From the NCBI GenBank assembly GCA_045658965.1, contig JAZOVZ010000033.1:1-38531 (forward strand): a stretch of 38,531 bases of DNA. Reading direction: 5' to 3'. The position numbers and the translations under genes are program-made. This document shows, piece by piece, positions 16,999-24,628 of the stretch (within the stretch, counting starts at the first letter, position 1; every line of letters starts with the position of its first letter). Below the pieces are notes generated by a model. It ran no database searches and was not told the DNA's origin. It worked only from the letters and a program-made list of their open reading frames with translations. The stretch is from SVQP01 sp045658965 (GTDB lineage: Bacteria > Bacillota > Clostridia > Oscillospirales > CAG-272).

Positions 16999-17340
16999 AT
17001 GTGGACGTGCAGAAATTGTAATGCGGAAAACCCGGATGAGCTGAAAGCCTGCGCCGCGTGCGGCGAAAAGAACGTGACCCCGCCAAAGGGCGCGGAGGTT
17101 AAGCAAAGCCAAGCAAAGAGCCGCACGAGAGATAGCTCCGGAGAAGCGGTTAACCTGCTGTTGCTTGCAGCAAAAATACATGCGATCGCAAGCGGCGCGG
17201 CGGTGGTGTGTGTGTTGATCGCGGGAACGTTTGCCATGCGTCCGTTGTTGGGACTTGTGGTCGCGGCTATGGTTGCGGCCGGAGCCGTGCCGTTGTATGC
17301 TATACTTAAGGGCATGGCGGCGATAATACAAAAGATGTAA
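16999..17340 (+). CDS. Zinc-finger membrane protein in its own transcription unit (moron candidate)
   Basis: 113 residues behind AAGGGAGGTACGACACA. The N-terminus WTCRNCNAENPDELKACAAC has C4, C7, C18 and C21 in the RanBP2-type zinc-finger spacing. A basic linker follows, then two transmembrane helices near residues 60-79 and 83-104. A consensus promoter precedes it and a terminator follows it, so it can be expressed from the prophage while the tail genes are silent. This is the architecture of a moron or lysogenic-conversion gene. Biochemical role unknown; membrane location is inferred from hydrophobicity. Confidence 0.75.
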   Translation: MWTCRNCNAENPDELKACAACGEKNVTPPKGAEVKQSQAKSRTRDSSGEAVNLLLLAAKIHAIASGAAVVCVLIAGTFAMRPLLGLVVAAMVAAGAVPLYAILKGMAAIIQKM

Positions 17341-17351
17341 CCTGTTGTTTG

Positions 17352-17386
17352 AAGAGTGCTGAAGAGTCGGCGCTCTTTTTGTTTTT
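17352..17386 (+). terminator. Intrinsic terminator closing the moron cassette
   Basis: AAGAGTGC (17352-17359) pairs with GCGCTCTT (17370-17377), with one G-U pair, followed by TTTTTGTTTTT. It stands directly before the ribosome-binding site of the next tail gene. Confidence 0.75.
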
Positions 17387-17404
17387 GGAGGTGAACGCGC
17401 AAGC

Positions 17405-18079
17405 ATGATTGTCAGATTCAATGGACGTGCGCCACAACCGCAGAGTTTTCGGCTGGCGAATCAGGGCAACAACAATGTAGACACGGTGCAGTTTCAGCTG
17501 CCGCTTTTTGATGGAGCGGCGGCTTTTTTACATCTTGGCATCGGCAAGTATAGCGACATTGTGCCGCTGAATGACGGCGTATATGTCGCCACACGCACCC
17601 ACACACAACATGCCGGCCGCATGGAGTGCTGGATTGAAATTCTTGCTGACGGGGATCGAGTGTGGCGCAGTGATGTGTTTGTTATGACCGTTGGGCACAT
17701 TCCGGACGCCGGGCAGCGCATCGAGCAGCAGTATCCCACCGCGATTGAGGACGCACTCCGCGCGGTGGACACGCTGACGGGCGTGGACGCAAGGGCTGAG
17801 ACCTTGCCCCCGGGCAGTGAGGCAACGGTGCGGTTTGAGGAGGACGCAGAGGGCAACCGCACCATCGTCTACGGCATCCCGCGCGGCAGAAACGGAGCGG
17901 GCGGCGGCGAGGGTGGCGGGATCTACTTTGAGACCGACGACACACTCATCCTGGACGAAAACAACGTACTGCGCGTCAACACCGCAAAGGAAGTGCAGGC
18001 GGACAATACCCTGCCTGTAACCTCTGCGGCGGTGTATACCACCGTGGGCAACATCAATGCACTGCTTGAAACGATTTAA
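17405..18079 (+). CDS. Baseplate/tail fibre protein (BppU-like)
   Basis: 224 residues behind TTTTTGGAGGTGAACGCG. The N-terminal part (SFRLANQGNNNVDTVQFQLP, IVPLNDGVYVATRTHTQ) resembles upper-baseplate domains. A Gly-rich hinge (RGRNGAGGGEGGGIYF) leads to a C-terminal block ADNTLPVTSAAVYTTVGNI, which I know from many fibre genes in gut Firmicutes phages. It is likely a structural adaptor for the fibres encoded downstream. Confidence 0.65.
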   Translation: MIVRFNGRAPQPQSFRLANQGNNNVDTVQFQLPLFDGAAAFLHLGIGKYSDIVPLNDGVYVATRTHTQHAGRMECWIEILADGDRVWRSDVFVMTVGHIPDAGQRIEQQYPTAIEDALRAVDTLTGVDARAETLPPGSEATVRFEEDAEGNRTIVYGIPRGRNGAGGGEGGGIYFETDDTLILDENNVLRVNTAKEVQADNTLPVTSAAVYTTVGNINALLETI

Positions 18080-18093
18080 GGAGGGTTTGTACG

Positions 18094-18978
18094 ATGGCGA
18101 CAACTCAGGAACAGCTGCTCAGAATCCAGGACGCGAGGAACACCCTCAGAACCAAGGGTGTTGAGCTGGGCATTTCTCAAAATACGGATAAGATCGACAA
18201 GATTGCCACGGCGTTTGCCGGCATTGAAAACCGTGGCGCGGTCTCCGCACAGGTGCAGGAGGGCGATACTTACACCATTCCCAAGGGCTACCACAACGGC
18301 AGCGGTACCGTCAGCGGCGTGGCAGGCGGCGGCAGCTATAACCTGCAGAGCAAATCCGTCACGCCCACCAAGAACCAGCAGAACGTAACGCCCGACAGCG
18401 GCTATTACGGCCTGTCCGACGTGACCGTTGGCGCGATCCCGGAGAATTTTAACGACACCAGCCCTGTCACTGCGACCGCAGCGGATGTGCTTGCCAACAA
18501 GGTCATCGTCAATGCGGCAGGCGAGACCGTTGCCGGCACCATGCCCAACAACGGCGCTGTCAGCAAGACGCTGGATGCGACGGCGAATAACCAGACCTAT
18601 GCCCCGCCCAAGGGATACCATAACGGCACCGGCAGCGTAAAGATCGTGCTGGAAGAAAAGTCCGCAACACCCACGAAGTCCGCGCAGACCATCACGCCCA
18701 CCACCGGCAAGGTGATCAGCAAGGTCACGATTGCAAAGATCCCCGACGCGTACCAGGATGTAACGGGCGTTACCGCTACGGCTGCCCATGTGCTGGACGG
18801 CGACGTTTTTGTGGACGCGGCGGGCAATGAGGTGGAGGGCACCATGCCCAACAACGGCACGGTAAACGCGACCATTGACGGCCTGACGCAGACCAGCGCA
18901 GCCATTCCTGCGGGCTACACCGGCGGCGGCACGGTGAGCCTGACGGACGACATCTATAATGCGCTGGCAGCTATTTAG
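18094..18978 (+). CDS. Tail fibre with tandem repeats
   Basis: 294 residues. After a helical start (LLRIQDARNTLRTKGVELG), three motif types repeat in order. The first is YTIPKGYHNGSGTV, YAPPKGYHNGTGSV, then IPAGYTGGGTV. The second is SVTPTKNQQNVTPDSG and SATPTKSAQTITPTTG. The third is VTATAADVLANKVIVNAAGE and VTATAAHVLDGDVFVDAAGN, each leading into GTMPNNG. This is a module of about 100 residues present twice with a partial third copy. It is a probable shaft or receptor-contact fibre; shared motifs recur in the product at 20500. Confidence 0.75.
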   Translation: MATTQEQLLRIQDARNTLRTKGVELGISQNTDKIDKIATAFAGIENRGAVSAQVQEGDTYTIPKGYHNGSGTVSGVAGGGSYNLQSKSVTPTKNQQNVTPDSGYYGLSDVTVGAIPENFNDTSPVTATAADVLANKVIVNAAGETVAGTMPNNGAVSKTLDATANNQTYAPPKGYHNGTGSVKIVLEEKSATPTKSAQTITPTTGKVISKVTIAKIPDAYQDVTGVTATAAHVLDGDVFVDAAGNEVEGTMPNNGTVNATIDGLTQTSAAIPAGYTGGGTVSLTDDIYNALAAI

Positions 18979-18990
18979 GGAGGGCGTAGG

Positions 18991-19179
18991 ATGAAAGAGA
19001 AGGAAACGAGCCATAAGTGGCGGGTCGTGTCAGAGATTGAGAAGGAAACGTACAGGATCCTGGAAGACAAAGAACTGCTTCGCGCGGAACTGATCGCATA
19101 CGGCTTGCCCATCCCCACCGAGGGCGGTACGCTGCGCGAATGGGCTGAACTGCTGAAAAAGGAGCGTGAGCGCACATGA
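18991..19179 (+). CDS. Small helical hypothetical protein, 62 aa
   Basis: ATG 18991 behind GGGAGGGCG. It is highly charged and helical (KEKETSHKWRVVSEIEKETY, LREWAELLKKERERT). It overlaps the next gene by 4 bases. A small accessory or chaperone for the fibre genes is possible; no family recognised. Confidence 0.6.
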   Translation: MKEKETSHKWRVVSEIEKETYRILEDKELLRAELIAYGLPIPTEGGTLREWAELLKKERERT

Positions 19180-20240
19180 GCAATGTGCAAGGGCAGATTA
19201 ATCGCATAAGCGGAGAAGTAACCGCCCAAGCCTCCCTCATCTCGCAGATTGCGACCGCGCTGGAGGGGAAGGGTGCGGGGGGCGGGGTCTCGTTGGACGT
19301 TATCACCGCCGCCGAGCTGCCCGCAAGCGTGACGGATGGGCGCATTGTGGTTATTACGTCAACCACGCCCTCCACGATTTACGTTGACACGGACGAACCT
19401 GCAAGCCCTGTGAGTGGTGACGTGTGGGTACAAATTGCAGAGGCTGCGCATCACATTCTGTTCGGCAACGGCGTGCCGGTTGTGCGGCTGGGCTTAAAAA
19501 ACGCGTGGCAGTACAACGGCGTAAAATGGGCAACTGTGGCGGGGCATTATGGTAGCGATGGCACGTGGGTGCAGTTTTCGTGGACTCTCCCGGATGTAGG
19601 GGTGTCATTAAGCGAGTGTAGCTGGGGAGAGATTGCAGCGATATCGGAGCGTGGGCTTGCAGCGACATATTTTGAGGTTGGCGACACAAAACCCGTCAGC
19701 ATCGGCGGGACAAACTACAATTTGCGCATTATCGGTTTTGATAGTGATGTAGACGCGAAGGGGAATACCATCGGGATCACATTTATGACGAGCGTATGCG
19801 TGGCGAAAATAGCAATGCACTCGACTGATGACAATACTATGAGCTGGCAAGGCGCAGCTCTCCGTTCGACCCTGCGGGACACATATCTCCCGCAGCTGCC
19901 CGAGGGCTTGCGGAGTGTAATCAAGGAGGCAAGCAAACAGACTGCAACGAGCGGTTTTACCTCTGCGCTTATCACAACCGCAGACAAGTTGTTTTTGCTG
20001 TCAGAGGCCGAGGTTGAGGGTGATTTTTCAACAGCGATAAATTCGCATGGAACACACTATGCGTTTTTTGCTACGATTAATAGCCGGAAGTTGACTCTAA
20101 ACGGGAATGCTGCGTCTTGGTGGCTACGTGACCCGGCTGACCTACAAAACACGGCCTTCGTGAACATAAACACATCGGGCGCATCGACGGGAACTGCCGC
20201 GACAACCGCACTGGGCGTGGCGTTCGCGTTTTGTGTGTAA
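19176..20240 (+). CDS. Tail fibre with C-terminal DUF6273-like lectin-type domain
   Basis: 354 residues. The N-terminal coiled coil (QGQINRISGEVTAQASLISQ) resembles fibre anchors. Middle segments are beta-rich. The C-terminal half (from about residue 150) ends with SWWLRDPADLQNTAFVN and GVAFAFCV. That is the WWLR...G-V-x-x-A-F pattern of DUF6273, a domain related in look to C-type-lectin/formylglycine-enzyme folds used for receptor binding. It is a likely receptor-binding fibre. Confidence 0.65.
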   Translation: MSNVQGQINRISGEVTAQASLISQIATALEGKGAGGGVSLDVITAAELPASVTDGRIVVITSTTPSTIYVDTDEPASPVSGDVWVQIAEAAHHILFGNGVPVVRLGLKNAWQYNGVKWATVAGHYGSDGTWVQFSWTLPDVGVSLSECSWGEIAAISERGLAATYFEVGDTKPVSIGGTNYNLRIIGFDSDVDAKGNTIGITFMTSVCVAKIAMHSTDDNTMSWQGAALRSTLRDTYLPQLPEGLRSVIKEASKQTATSGFTSALITTADKLFLLSEAEVEGDFSTAINSHGTHYAFFATINSRKLTLNGNAASWWLRDPADLQNTAFVNINTSGASTGTAATTALGVAFAFCV

Positions 20241-20254
20241 AGGAGGGGGTCTGG

Positions 20255-20503
20255 ATGTATAGGATATTAAAAAATGGCGAGCTATTGAGCCTTGAGGAAA
20301 ATCTCAAATATACCAAACACCAGCGCAACGGTTGTGACGTACTTTGCGGCAGGGATGAGGCTGACGGGCTGGTGATTGGCGAAAGTTACGTTGAACCGCT
20401 CAAGGGATTAGTCATTGTCAAATTCAATGCCGCAGAGCAACTTACCATGATGGAGACCGCGCTCAACGAGCTTGGCGTGCGGACACGGGAGGTGACGACA
20501 TGA
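20255..20503 (+). CDS. Small tail-associated protein, 82 aa
   Basis: I start at ATG 20255, which has AAGGAGGGGG at 20240-20249; GTG 20231 lies inside the previous gene. The product opens MYRILKNGELLSLEENLKY and ends METALNELGVRTREV. That C-terminal block also ends the product of 21066-21401 (METALNALGVSTRE). It overlaps the next fibre gene by 4 bases. Role unknown; possibly a fibre-attachment or chaperone peptide. Confidence 0.6.
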   Translation: MYRILKNGELLSLEENLKYTKHQRNGCDVLCGRDEADGLVIGESYVEPLKGLVIVKFNAAEQLTMMETALNELGVRTREVTT

Positions 20504-21051
20504 GCCAATTAAGCAACAACACAACGGCCCTGCAGGCGATCCTTGAGGCGGTGAATGCGCTGCCGGAGGGAGGCAAGGACCCCGTGCTGCAGGAGAAAAG
20601 CGTCACACCGTCTGCTGCGGGGCAGACCGTAACGCCTGACGCTGGGTATGACGGCTTGAGCAAGGTTGCTGTAGCAGGCGACGCATCCCTGACGGCTGCG
20701 AACATCGCCGAGGGAGTGAGCATTTTCGGCATATTGGGGACATTTGCTGGTGGTGGCATGAAAAGTGCGAGCGGAACACGGGCGGGAGCGGGGAATAGCG
20801 CGTTTACTGTTTCAGGGTTGGGCTTTAAACCGTCCTTTGTGGCCGTACACTTTACCACTCTTAACGCCTATTCAGGCTCGTTGGGGACATGGTTTGGCTT
20901 ACCAGACGGTAAAGCATACGGTTGCTCGACCATGGGATACGTGGCTCAAACAACGTTTACAACAACGGATGACGGCTTTTCATTCGTGTACACGAATTTC
21001 TCCCTTGGCGATACGAGCAAGTCATACACATGGTACGCCTACGGCGTTTAA
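20500..21051 (+). CDS. Tail fibre protein
   Basis: 183 residues: a helical start (LSNNTTALQAILEAVNALPE), then the motif EKSVTPSAAGQTVTPDAGYD and YDGLSKVAVAGDASLTAANI shared with the repeats of 18094-18978. A Gly/Ser/Thr-rich beta domain (residues 88-183) closes with SYTWYAYGV. It is a compact receptor-contact fibre. Ribosome-binding site and start lie inside the previous gene. Confidence 0.7.
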   Translation: MSQLSNNTTALQAILEAVNALPEGGKDPVLQEKSVTPSAAGQTVTPDAGYDGLSKVAVAGDASLTAANIAEGVSIFGILGTFAGGGMKSASGTRAGAGNSAFTVSGLGFKPSFVAVHFTTLNAYSGSLGTWFGLPDGKAYGCSTMGYVAQTTFTTTDDGFSFVYTNFSLGDTSKSYTWYAYGV

Positions 21052-21065
21052 GGAGGTACACAACA

Positions 21066-21401
21066 ATGTTTATCCGCAAACTCTACTACGACCTAACCAC
21101 CGGCACTGTCCTCTCCTCGCACATGCGTCAGGGCAGCGTCCGCATGACCACCTTTGCCGAGGACGTTGCATCTCTGCCCGAGCTGGCAGGACGCACCGAG
21201 GCGGACACGGGCTGCATGGTGTGGGAGTCTCCCGACGCAGAGACCGAGGCGGCGTTTGCAGCCGCTACGGGCGTATCTGTGGATGTGACGCAGACCCCGC
21301 ACGCGCTGGTTTTTGACTACACTCCGGCTGCGGTCGAGCCTGATCCCGTGGCTGAGATGGAGACCGCATTAAATGCGCTGGGGGTGAGCACACGTGAGTA
21401 A
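21066..21401 (+). CDS. Small tail-associated protein, 111 aa
   Basis: ATG 21066 behind AAGGAGGTACACAAC. It opens MFIRKLYYDLTTGTVLSSHM, then becomes acidic with Ala/Thr-rich stretches, and ends AEMETALNALGVSTRE. The last block matches that of 20255-20503. It sits between two fibre-type genes and overlaps the next by 8 bases. Role unknown; position suggests a fibre accessory protein. Confidence 0.65.
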   Translation: MFIRKLYYDLTTGTVLSSHMRQGSVRMTTFAEDVASLPELAGRTEADTGCMVWESPDAETEAAFAAATGVSVDVTQTPHALVFDYTPAAVEPDPVAEMETALNALGVSTRE

Positions 21402-21813
21402 CTACCGCAAAGACATCCTTGACCAAGCGCGAAAGCTGCGCCCCGTGATCGAACAGGCGGCGCAGAGCCTTGACGACGCAACTGCATCGACCGCACCTAC
21501 GATTTTCCCTGCGCTCAAGCAGGACGGCGCACTGGTCAAAGCAGGCACCCGCATCAACTGGGGCGGCGTGATCAAGCGTGCGGCGGTTGACCTGTGGGAC
21601 ACGCAGGACAACGCTCCCGACCACGCGCCGACGCTGTGGGAAGATATCCCTTATCGCGACGGCATCCGCATTATTCCCGAGGTTATCACGGCGGGCACGG
21701 CGTTTGCGGAGGGAGAAAAGGGCTGGTGGGGGGATGTGCTTTACCGCTCCAAGCTGCCCGCCAATGTCTACACGCCCGCGCAGTACCCTGACGGGTGGGA
21801 GGTCGTGGCATGA
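21394..21813 (+). CDS. Tail protein with CBM5/12-like region
   Basis: 139 residues from GTG 21394. A helical N-terminus (DILDQARKLRPVIEQAAQSL) precedes a Trp/Tyr-rich domain: RINWGGVIKRAAVDLWD, DHAPTLWEDIPYRDGI, WWGDVLYRSKLPANVYTPAQ and GWEV. The pattern is like the small carbohydrate-binding modules (CBM5/12) on phage tail and lysin proteins. It overlaps the lysin gene by 4 bases, so it could deliver cell-wall binding. Confidence 0.6.
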   Translation: MSNYRKDILDQARKLRPVIEQAAQSLDDATASTAPTIFPALKQDGALVKAGTRINWGGVIKRAAVDLWDTQDNAPDHAPTLWEDIPYRDGIRIIPEVITAGTAFAEGEKGWWGDVLYRSKLPANVYTPAQYPDGWEVVA

Positions 21814-23060
21814 AAATCCGCGTAAAGATCACCCGTGACGGATCCAACGCCGTCCGGGTGCTCGACATGGAGGACTACCTCAAGGGCGTAGTCCCCTCGG
21901 AGATCAAAGCCTCCTCCTGCCCGATGGAGGCGCAGAAGGCGCAGGCCATCGCCGCGCGCACCTACGCCCTGCGCAAGATTGAGGAGCGCAAAAGGAAACC
22001 CTATGATGTGGACGACACGGCGGGCGATCAGGCATACAACGCCCGTCCGCGCCATAAAAACAGCGATACGGCGGTGGACGCGACGCGCGGCGAGGTGATC
22101 CACCACAACGGCAAGCTGATCGACGCGGTTTATACCCACAGTAACGGCGGCAGGACGGTCTCGGCGCTCAAGCGCTGGGGCACGGCGGTGCCGTACCTCG
22201 TGGACAAGCCCGACCCGTTTGACAAGTCGGCGCGCGTGAGCGGTCACGGCGTTGGACTGAGCCAAACCGGCGCGGAGGAAATGGCAAGGCAAGGGAGCAC
22301 CTATTGGAGCATCCTTGCCTTTTATTATCCCGGCACAAATATTGCGACAGTAAAGGAGGCTGAGAACGTGGACGACCTAAACATGCGCGTATCGGAGCAC
22401 TTCCGGCTGGGGGAGTATTATGACCCGCAGAATTATGCGGACGTGATCGACCCCGCCAGAGCACCCAAGCCCGATGCAACCAAGCTGGACAAAAGGCTCC
22501 TCAACCTGATGGAGGGTCTGCGCGAGAAGTTCCGCGAAAAATACCCCGACGCAGTCCTTATCATCCGTCCGCACGGCGGCTACCGTCCCGACCCGCTCAA
22601 TGCTCTGGTTAAAGGCGCAAAGAACAGTCAGCACCGCACGGGCAATGCGGCGGACTTCTCGGTGCAGCTCAAGGACGGTAAGAAGCTGGACGCGGCCACA
22701 CAGGCCGTGTGGGCGGAGAAGTTTATGGCTGAGCTCGGCTATAAAGGCGGCGTCGGTGTTTACGACGCAGATCACGACTACATTCACGTAGACGCGCGCG
22801 GCAAAAATGTCGCGTGGTACGACAGCACCAGCAGCACCGGCTGTCCCGGTCAGGGCGGCAGACCCTGCGTGTATAAAAACGGCACAAAGGGCGCGGGCGT
22901 GGTGTGGATCCAGCGCAAGCTGGGCATATCTGCCGACGGCAAGTATGGCGCAAACACCGAGCGCGCCGTGAAGGTTTTCCAGCACAAGAACGGGCTGGAG
23001 GATGACGGCGTTTTCGGCAAAAAAACGAACGAGGCAATGGGAGGGCTGCTGCCGTGGTAA
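21810..23060 (+). CDS. Three-domain endolysin: SpoIID + peptidase M15 + peptidoglycan-binding
   Basis: 416 residues from ATG 21810, overlapping the previous stop. Residues about 15-175 are a SpoIID/LytB domain: GVVPSEIKASSCPMEAQKAQ with likely catalytic E31, HSNGG at 110-114 and GHGVGLSQ at 145-152. SpoIID proteins are lytic transglycosylases acting on denuded glycan. Residues about 225-335 are a peptidase M15 domain: SQHRTGNAADF gives H275 and D282, and HDYIHVD gives H326, the zinc ligands. Residues about 360-415 are a PG_binding_1 repeat (VVWIQRKLGISADGKYG). Two different cell-wall enzyme domains plus a binding domain in one chain is unusual. Confidence 0.85.
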   Translation: MKIRVKITRDGSNAVRVLDMEDYLKGVVPSEIKASSCPMEAQKAQAIAARTYALRKIEERKRKPYDVDDTAGDQAYNARPRHKNSDTAVDATRGEVIHHNGKLIDAVYTHSNGGRTVSALKRWGTAVPYLVDKPDPFDKSARVSGHGVGLSQTGAEEMARQGSTYWSILAFYYPGTNIATVKEAENVDDLNMRVSEHFRLGEYYDPQNYADVIDPARAPKPDATKLDKRLLNLMEGLREKFREKYPDAVLIIRPHGGYRPDPLNALVKGAKNSQHRTGNAADFSVQLKDGKKLDAATQAVWAEKFMAELGYKGGVGVYDADHDYIHVDARGKNVAWYDSTSSTGCPGQGGRPCVYKNGTKGAGVVWIQRKLGISADGKYGANTERAVKVFQHKNGLEDDGVFGKKTNEAMGGLLPW

Positions 23061-23314
23061 CTTTGGATCTCGGACAGATTGCAACGATCTTAGGCATCGC
23101 CGGTACGCTTGGCGGCGTGATCGTGATGGGATACAAGCTGTTTAAGCGCTTTGAGCGCATTGAGCGCAAGGTGGAGCACAGCGAGCAGCTGCATTCGGTG
23201 CTCATCATCGGGCTGTATGCCTGCTTGGACGGCCTGCACCAGCAGGGGTGCAACGGCGAGGTTACAAAGGCGCTCAACGAGCTGCAGAAGCACCTGGCAA
23301 AGGCGGCGGGATGA
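23054..23314 (+). CDS. Small membrane protein of the lysis module
   Basis: 86 residues from GTG 23054, overlapping the lysin stop. One N-terminal transmembrane helix (IATILGIAGTLGGVIVMGYK) is followed by a charged helical part (RFERIERKVEHSEQLHSVL). Size, position and topology match the small membrane protein often found between lysin and holin. It overlaps the next gene by 4 bases. Confidence 0.65.
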   Translation: MVTLDLGQIATILGIAGTLGGVIVMGYKLFKRFERIERKVEHSEQLHSVLIIGLYACLDGLHQQGCNGEVTKALNELQKHLAKAAG

Positions 23315-23532
23315 ATACGAAAAAGACGCGCTATGCGGAAAAAGCACTGCGCATCCTGTTTTTGTATCTTGTGATCTTCTCCGCCGTGCACACAGTGCTG
23401 ACCGCCGTGACGGGTGTGGAGCAGACCACACTGATCGAGCAGACGTTTGTTGTTTTCGGCGTTGAAGCCGGCGGGCTGCTGCTGAAACGCATTGTAGACA
23501 AAATCTTCGGGAGGAAAAATGATGATGTTTGA
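23311..23532 (+). CDS. Holin-like two-helix membrane protein
   Basis: 73 residues from ATG 23311. A short basic start leads to helices ILFLYLVIFSAVHTVLTAVT and IEQTFVVFGVEAGGLLLKRI, then a charged end (IFGRKNDDV). This two-helix layout fits class II holins, but the name rests on topology and position alone. Confidence 0.6.
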   Translation: MNTKKTRYAEKALRILFLYLVIFSAVHTVLTAVTGVEQTTLIEQTFVVFGVEAGGLLLKRIVDKIFGRKNDDV

Positions 23533-23872
23533 TTGGACTACCGTTATCGAGATCGCCCTGTTTGCTGTTGTTGCCATCGTCGCTGCCGTGGTTGTGCCGT
23601 GGGTCAAGGAGCGCATCGGCGCAGAACGTTTTAACATGCTCTGGAAGTGGGTTTGCACGGCTGTGCAGGCGGCTGAGCAGCTGTTTGGATCCGGCAAGGG
23701 CGAGCGCAAGAAGAAGTATGTGCTGGGCATAGCAGAGGAGAACGATTGGGCTGAGGACGTTACGCCTGAGGAACTTGATGCCCTGATTGAGGCCGCTGTG
23801 CTGGAGCTGACGCCCACGCACACTTATGATAAAACCGACGAAGAAATCGACGGAGAGACCGCCGAGGAGTAA
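23519..23872 (+). CDS. Holin, LL-H family
   Basis: 117 residues from ATG 23519 behind GGGAGGAAAA. One transmembrane helix (VIEIALFAVVAIVAAVVVPW) precedes the conserved-looking WKWVCTAVQAAEQLFGSGKG and KKKYVL, then LDALIEAAVLEL. This order matches phage_holin_LLH (from memory). It would form the membrane lesion that lets the lysin out. The acidic C-terminus is typical. Confidence 0.75.
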   Translation: MMMFDWTTVIEIALFAVVAIVAAVVVPWVKERIGAERFNMLWKWVCTAVQAAEQLFGSGKGERKKKYVLGIAEENDWAEDVTPEELDALIEAAVLELTPTHTYDKTDEEIDGETAEE

Positions 23873-23886
23873 AGGCAGGTGATGCG

Positions 23887-24114
23887 ATGGGCAGAGGTGA
23901 AATTCTCGCCAAAGTCAAACGTAGCGGCAAGAAGCGCGCTGAAATCAATGAGCTCATCAACGACTATGTCATATCTGCGAAATACCGCAAGATTTTGCGT
24001 ATGAAACTTCTGGACGGTGTAACTTACGACAAAGTTGCAGAAGATATCCGTCCGCAAATGTCGCCGCGTCAGATCAAACGGATTGTGTCTGATTTTGTGG
24101 ATGAACATTTCTAA
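23887..24114 (+). CDS. Small HTH protein at the end of the late operon
   Basis: 75 residues, basic. YVISAKYRKILRMKLLDGVT followed by YDKVAEDIRPQMSPRQIKRI looks like a sigma-region-4-type helix-turn-helix. Similar small proteins occur at this place in Clostridia phages. The tandem terminators begin 14 bases after its stop. It could act as a regulator of lysis or of the cassette downstream. Confidence 0.6.
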   Translation: MGRGEILAKVKRSGKKRAEINELINDYVISAKYRKILRMKLLDGVTYDKVAEDIRPQMSPRQIKRIVSDFVDEHF

Positions 24115-24127
24115 AACCAAGTGATAA

Positions 24128-24158
24128 GGGACAGGCTTCGGCCTGTCCCTCTTTTTTT
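24128..24158 (+). terminator. Late-operon terminator 1
   Basis: Perfect 9-bp stem GGGACAGGC / GCCTGTCCC with a TTCG tetraloop, followed by TCTTTTTTT. A very stable intrinsic terminator. Confidence 0.92.
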
Positions 24159-24185
24159 ATTTTGGCATGATAATGTCACAAAAGA

Positions 24186-24222
24186 GGCTCTCTCACGACA
24201 TCGTGAGGGAGCCGATTTTTTT
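24186..24222 (+). terminator. Late-operon terminator 2
   Basis: GGCTCTCTCACGA (24186-24198) pairs with TCGTGAGGGAGCC (24201-24213), with one G-U pair, followed by GATTTTTTT. In tandem with the first terminator, it isolates the following cassette from the late operon. Confidence 0.85.
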
Positions 24223-24253
24223 GTATGCTCAAATCAGAAAGAAGGTGGTGATC

Positions 24254-24628
24254 GTGGGCAGATGGACACCTTACAACCCAAATCCGCAGCACAGATCCGT
24301 CGGTGATTGCGCCGTCAGAGCGTGTACCGTGGCGGCAAAGATGAGCTGGGATGAAACCTACATGGCACTGACGCTCGAGGGCTTCGGGTGCTGTGATCTC
24401 ATCAGCGCAAACCACGTGTGGGGGAAATTCCTGCGCAAACACGGCTACACCCGTGACCTGATTGACGATTGCACCGTGGACGAGTTCGCCGCTGCGCATC
24501 CCAAAGGCACGTTTGTGCTCGCCCTGTCCGGACATGTCGTCGCCGTGCAGGACGGCAGCTACCTGGACAGCTGGGACAGCGGCGCAGAAGTCCCGATCTA
24601 TTACTGGCACAAGGAGGATGATCGTTGA
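24254..24628 (+). CDS. Cysteine-peptidase-like protein (post-lysis cassette gene 1)
   Basis: 124 residues from GTG 24254, with GAAGGTGG upstream. The opening GRWTPYNPNPQHRSVGDCAV puts C19 after a polar turn. LALSGHVVAVQDG carries H94, and SYLDSWDSG carries D106 and D108. The order Cys, His, Asp, and the VLALSGHVVAV strand around the histidine, match papain/C39-like cysteine peptidase folds. I know similar genes from gut phages but no tested function. It heads a six-gene cassette. Confidence 0.6.
   Translation: MGRWTPYNPNPQHRSVGDCAVRACTVAAKMSWDETYMALTLEGFGCCDLISANHVWGKFLRKHGYTRDLIDDCTVDEFAAAHPKGTFVLALSGHVVAVQDGSYLDSWDSGAEVPIYYWHKEDDR

Noticed and set aside
19176..20240. Target of a diversity-generating retroelement
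   Set aside because: No reverse transcriptase and no second copy of the 3' end in the window.
21810..23060. Host sporulation gene picked up by chance
   Set aside because: The SpoIID domain is fused in frame to lysin domains and lies directly before holin-type genes, so it is part of the phage lysin.
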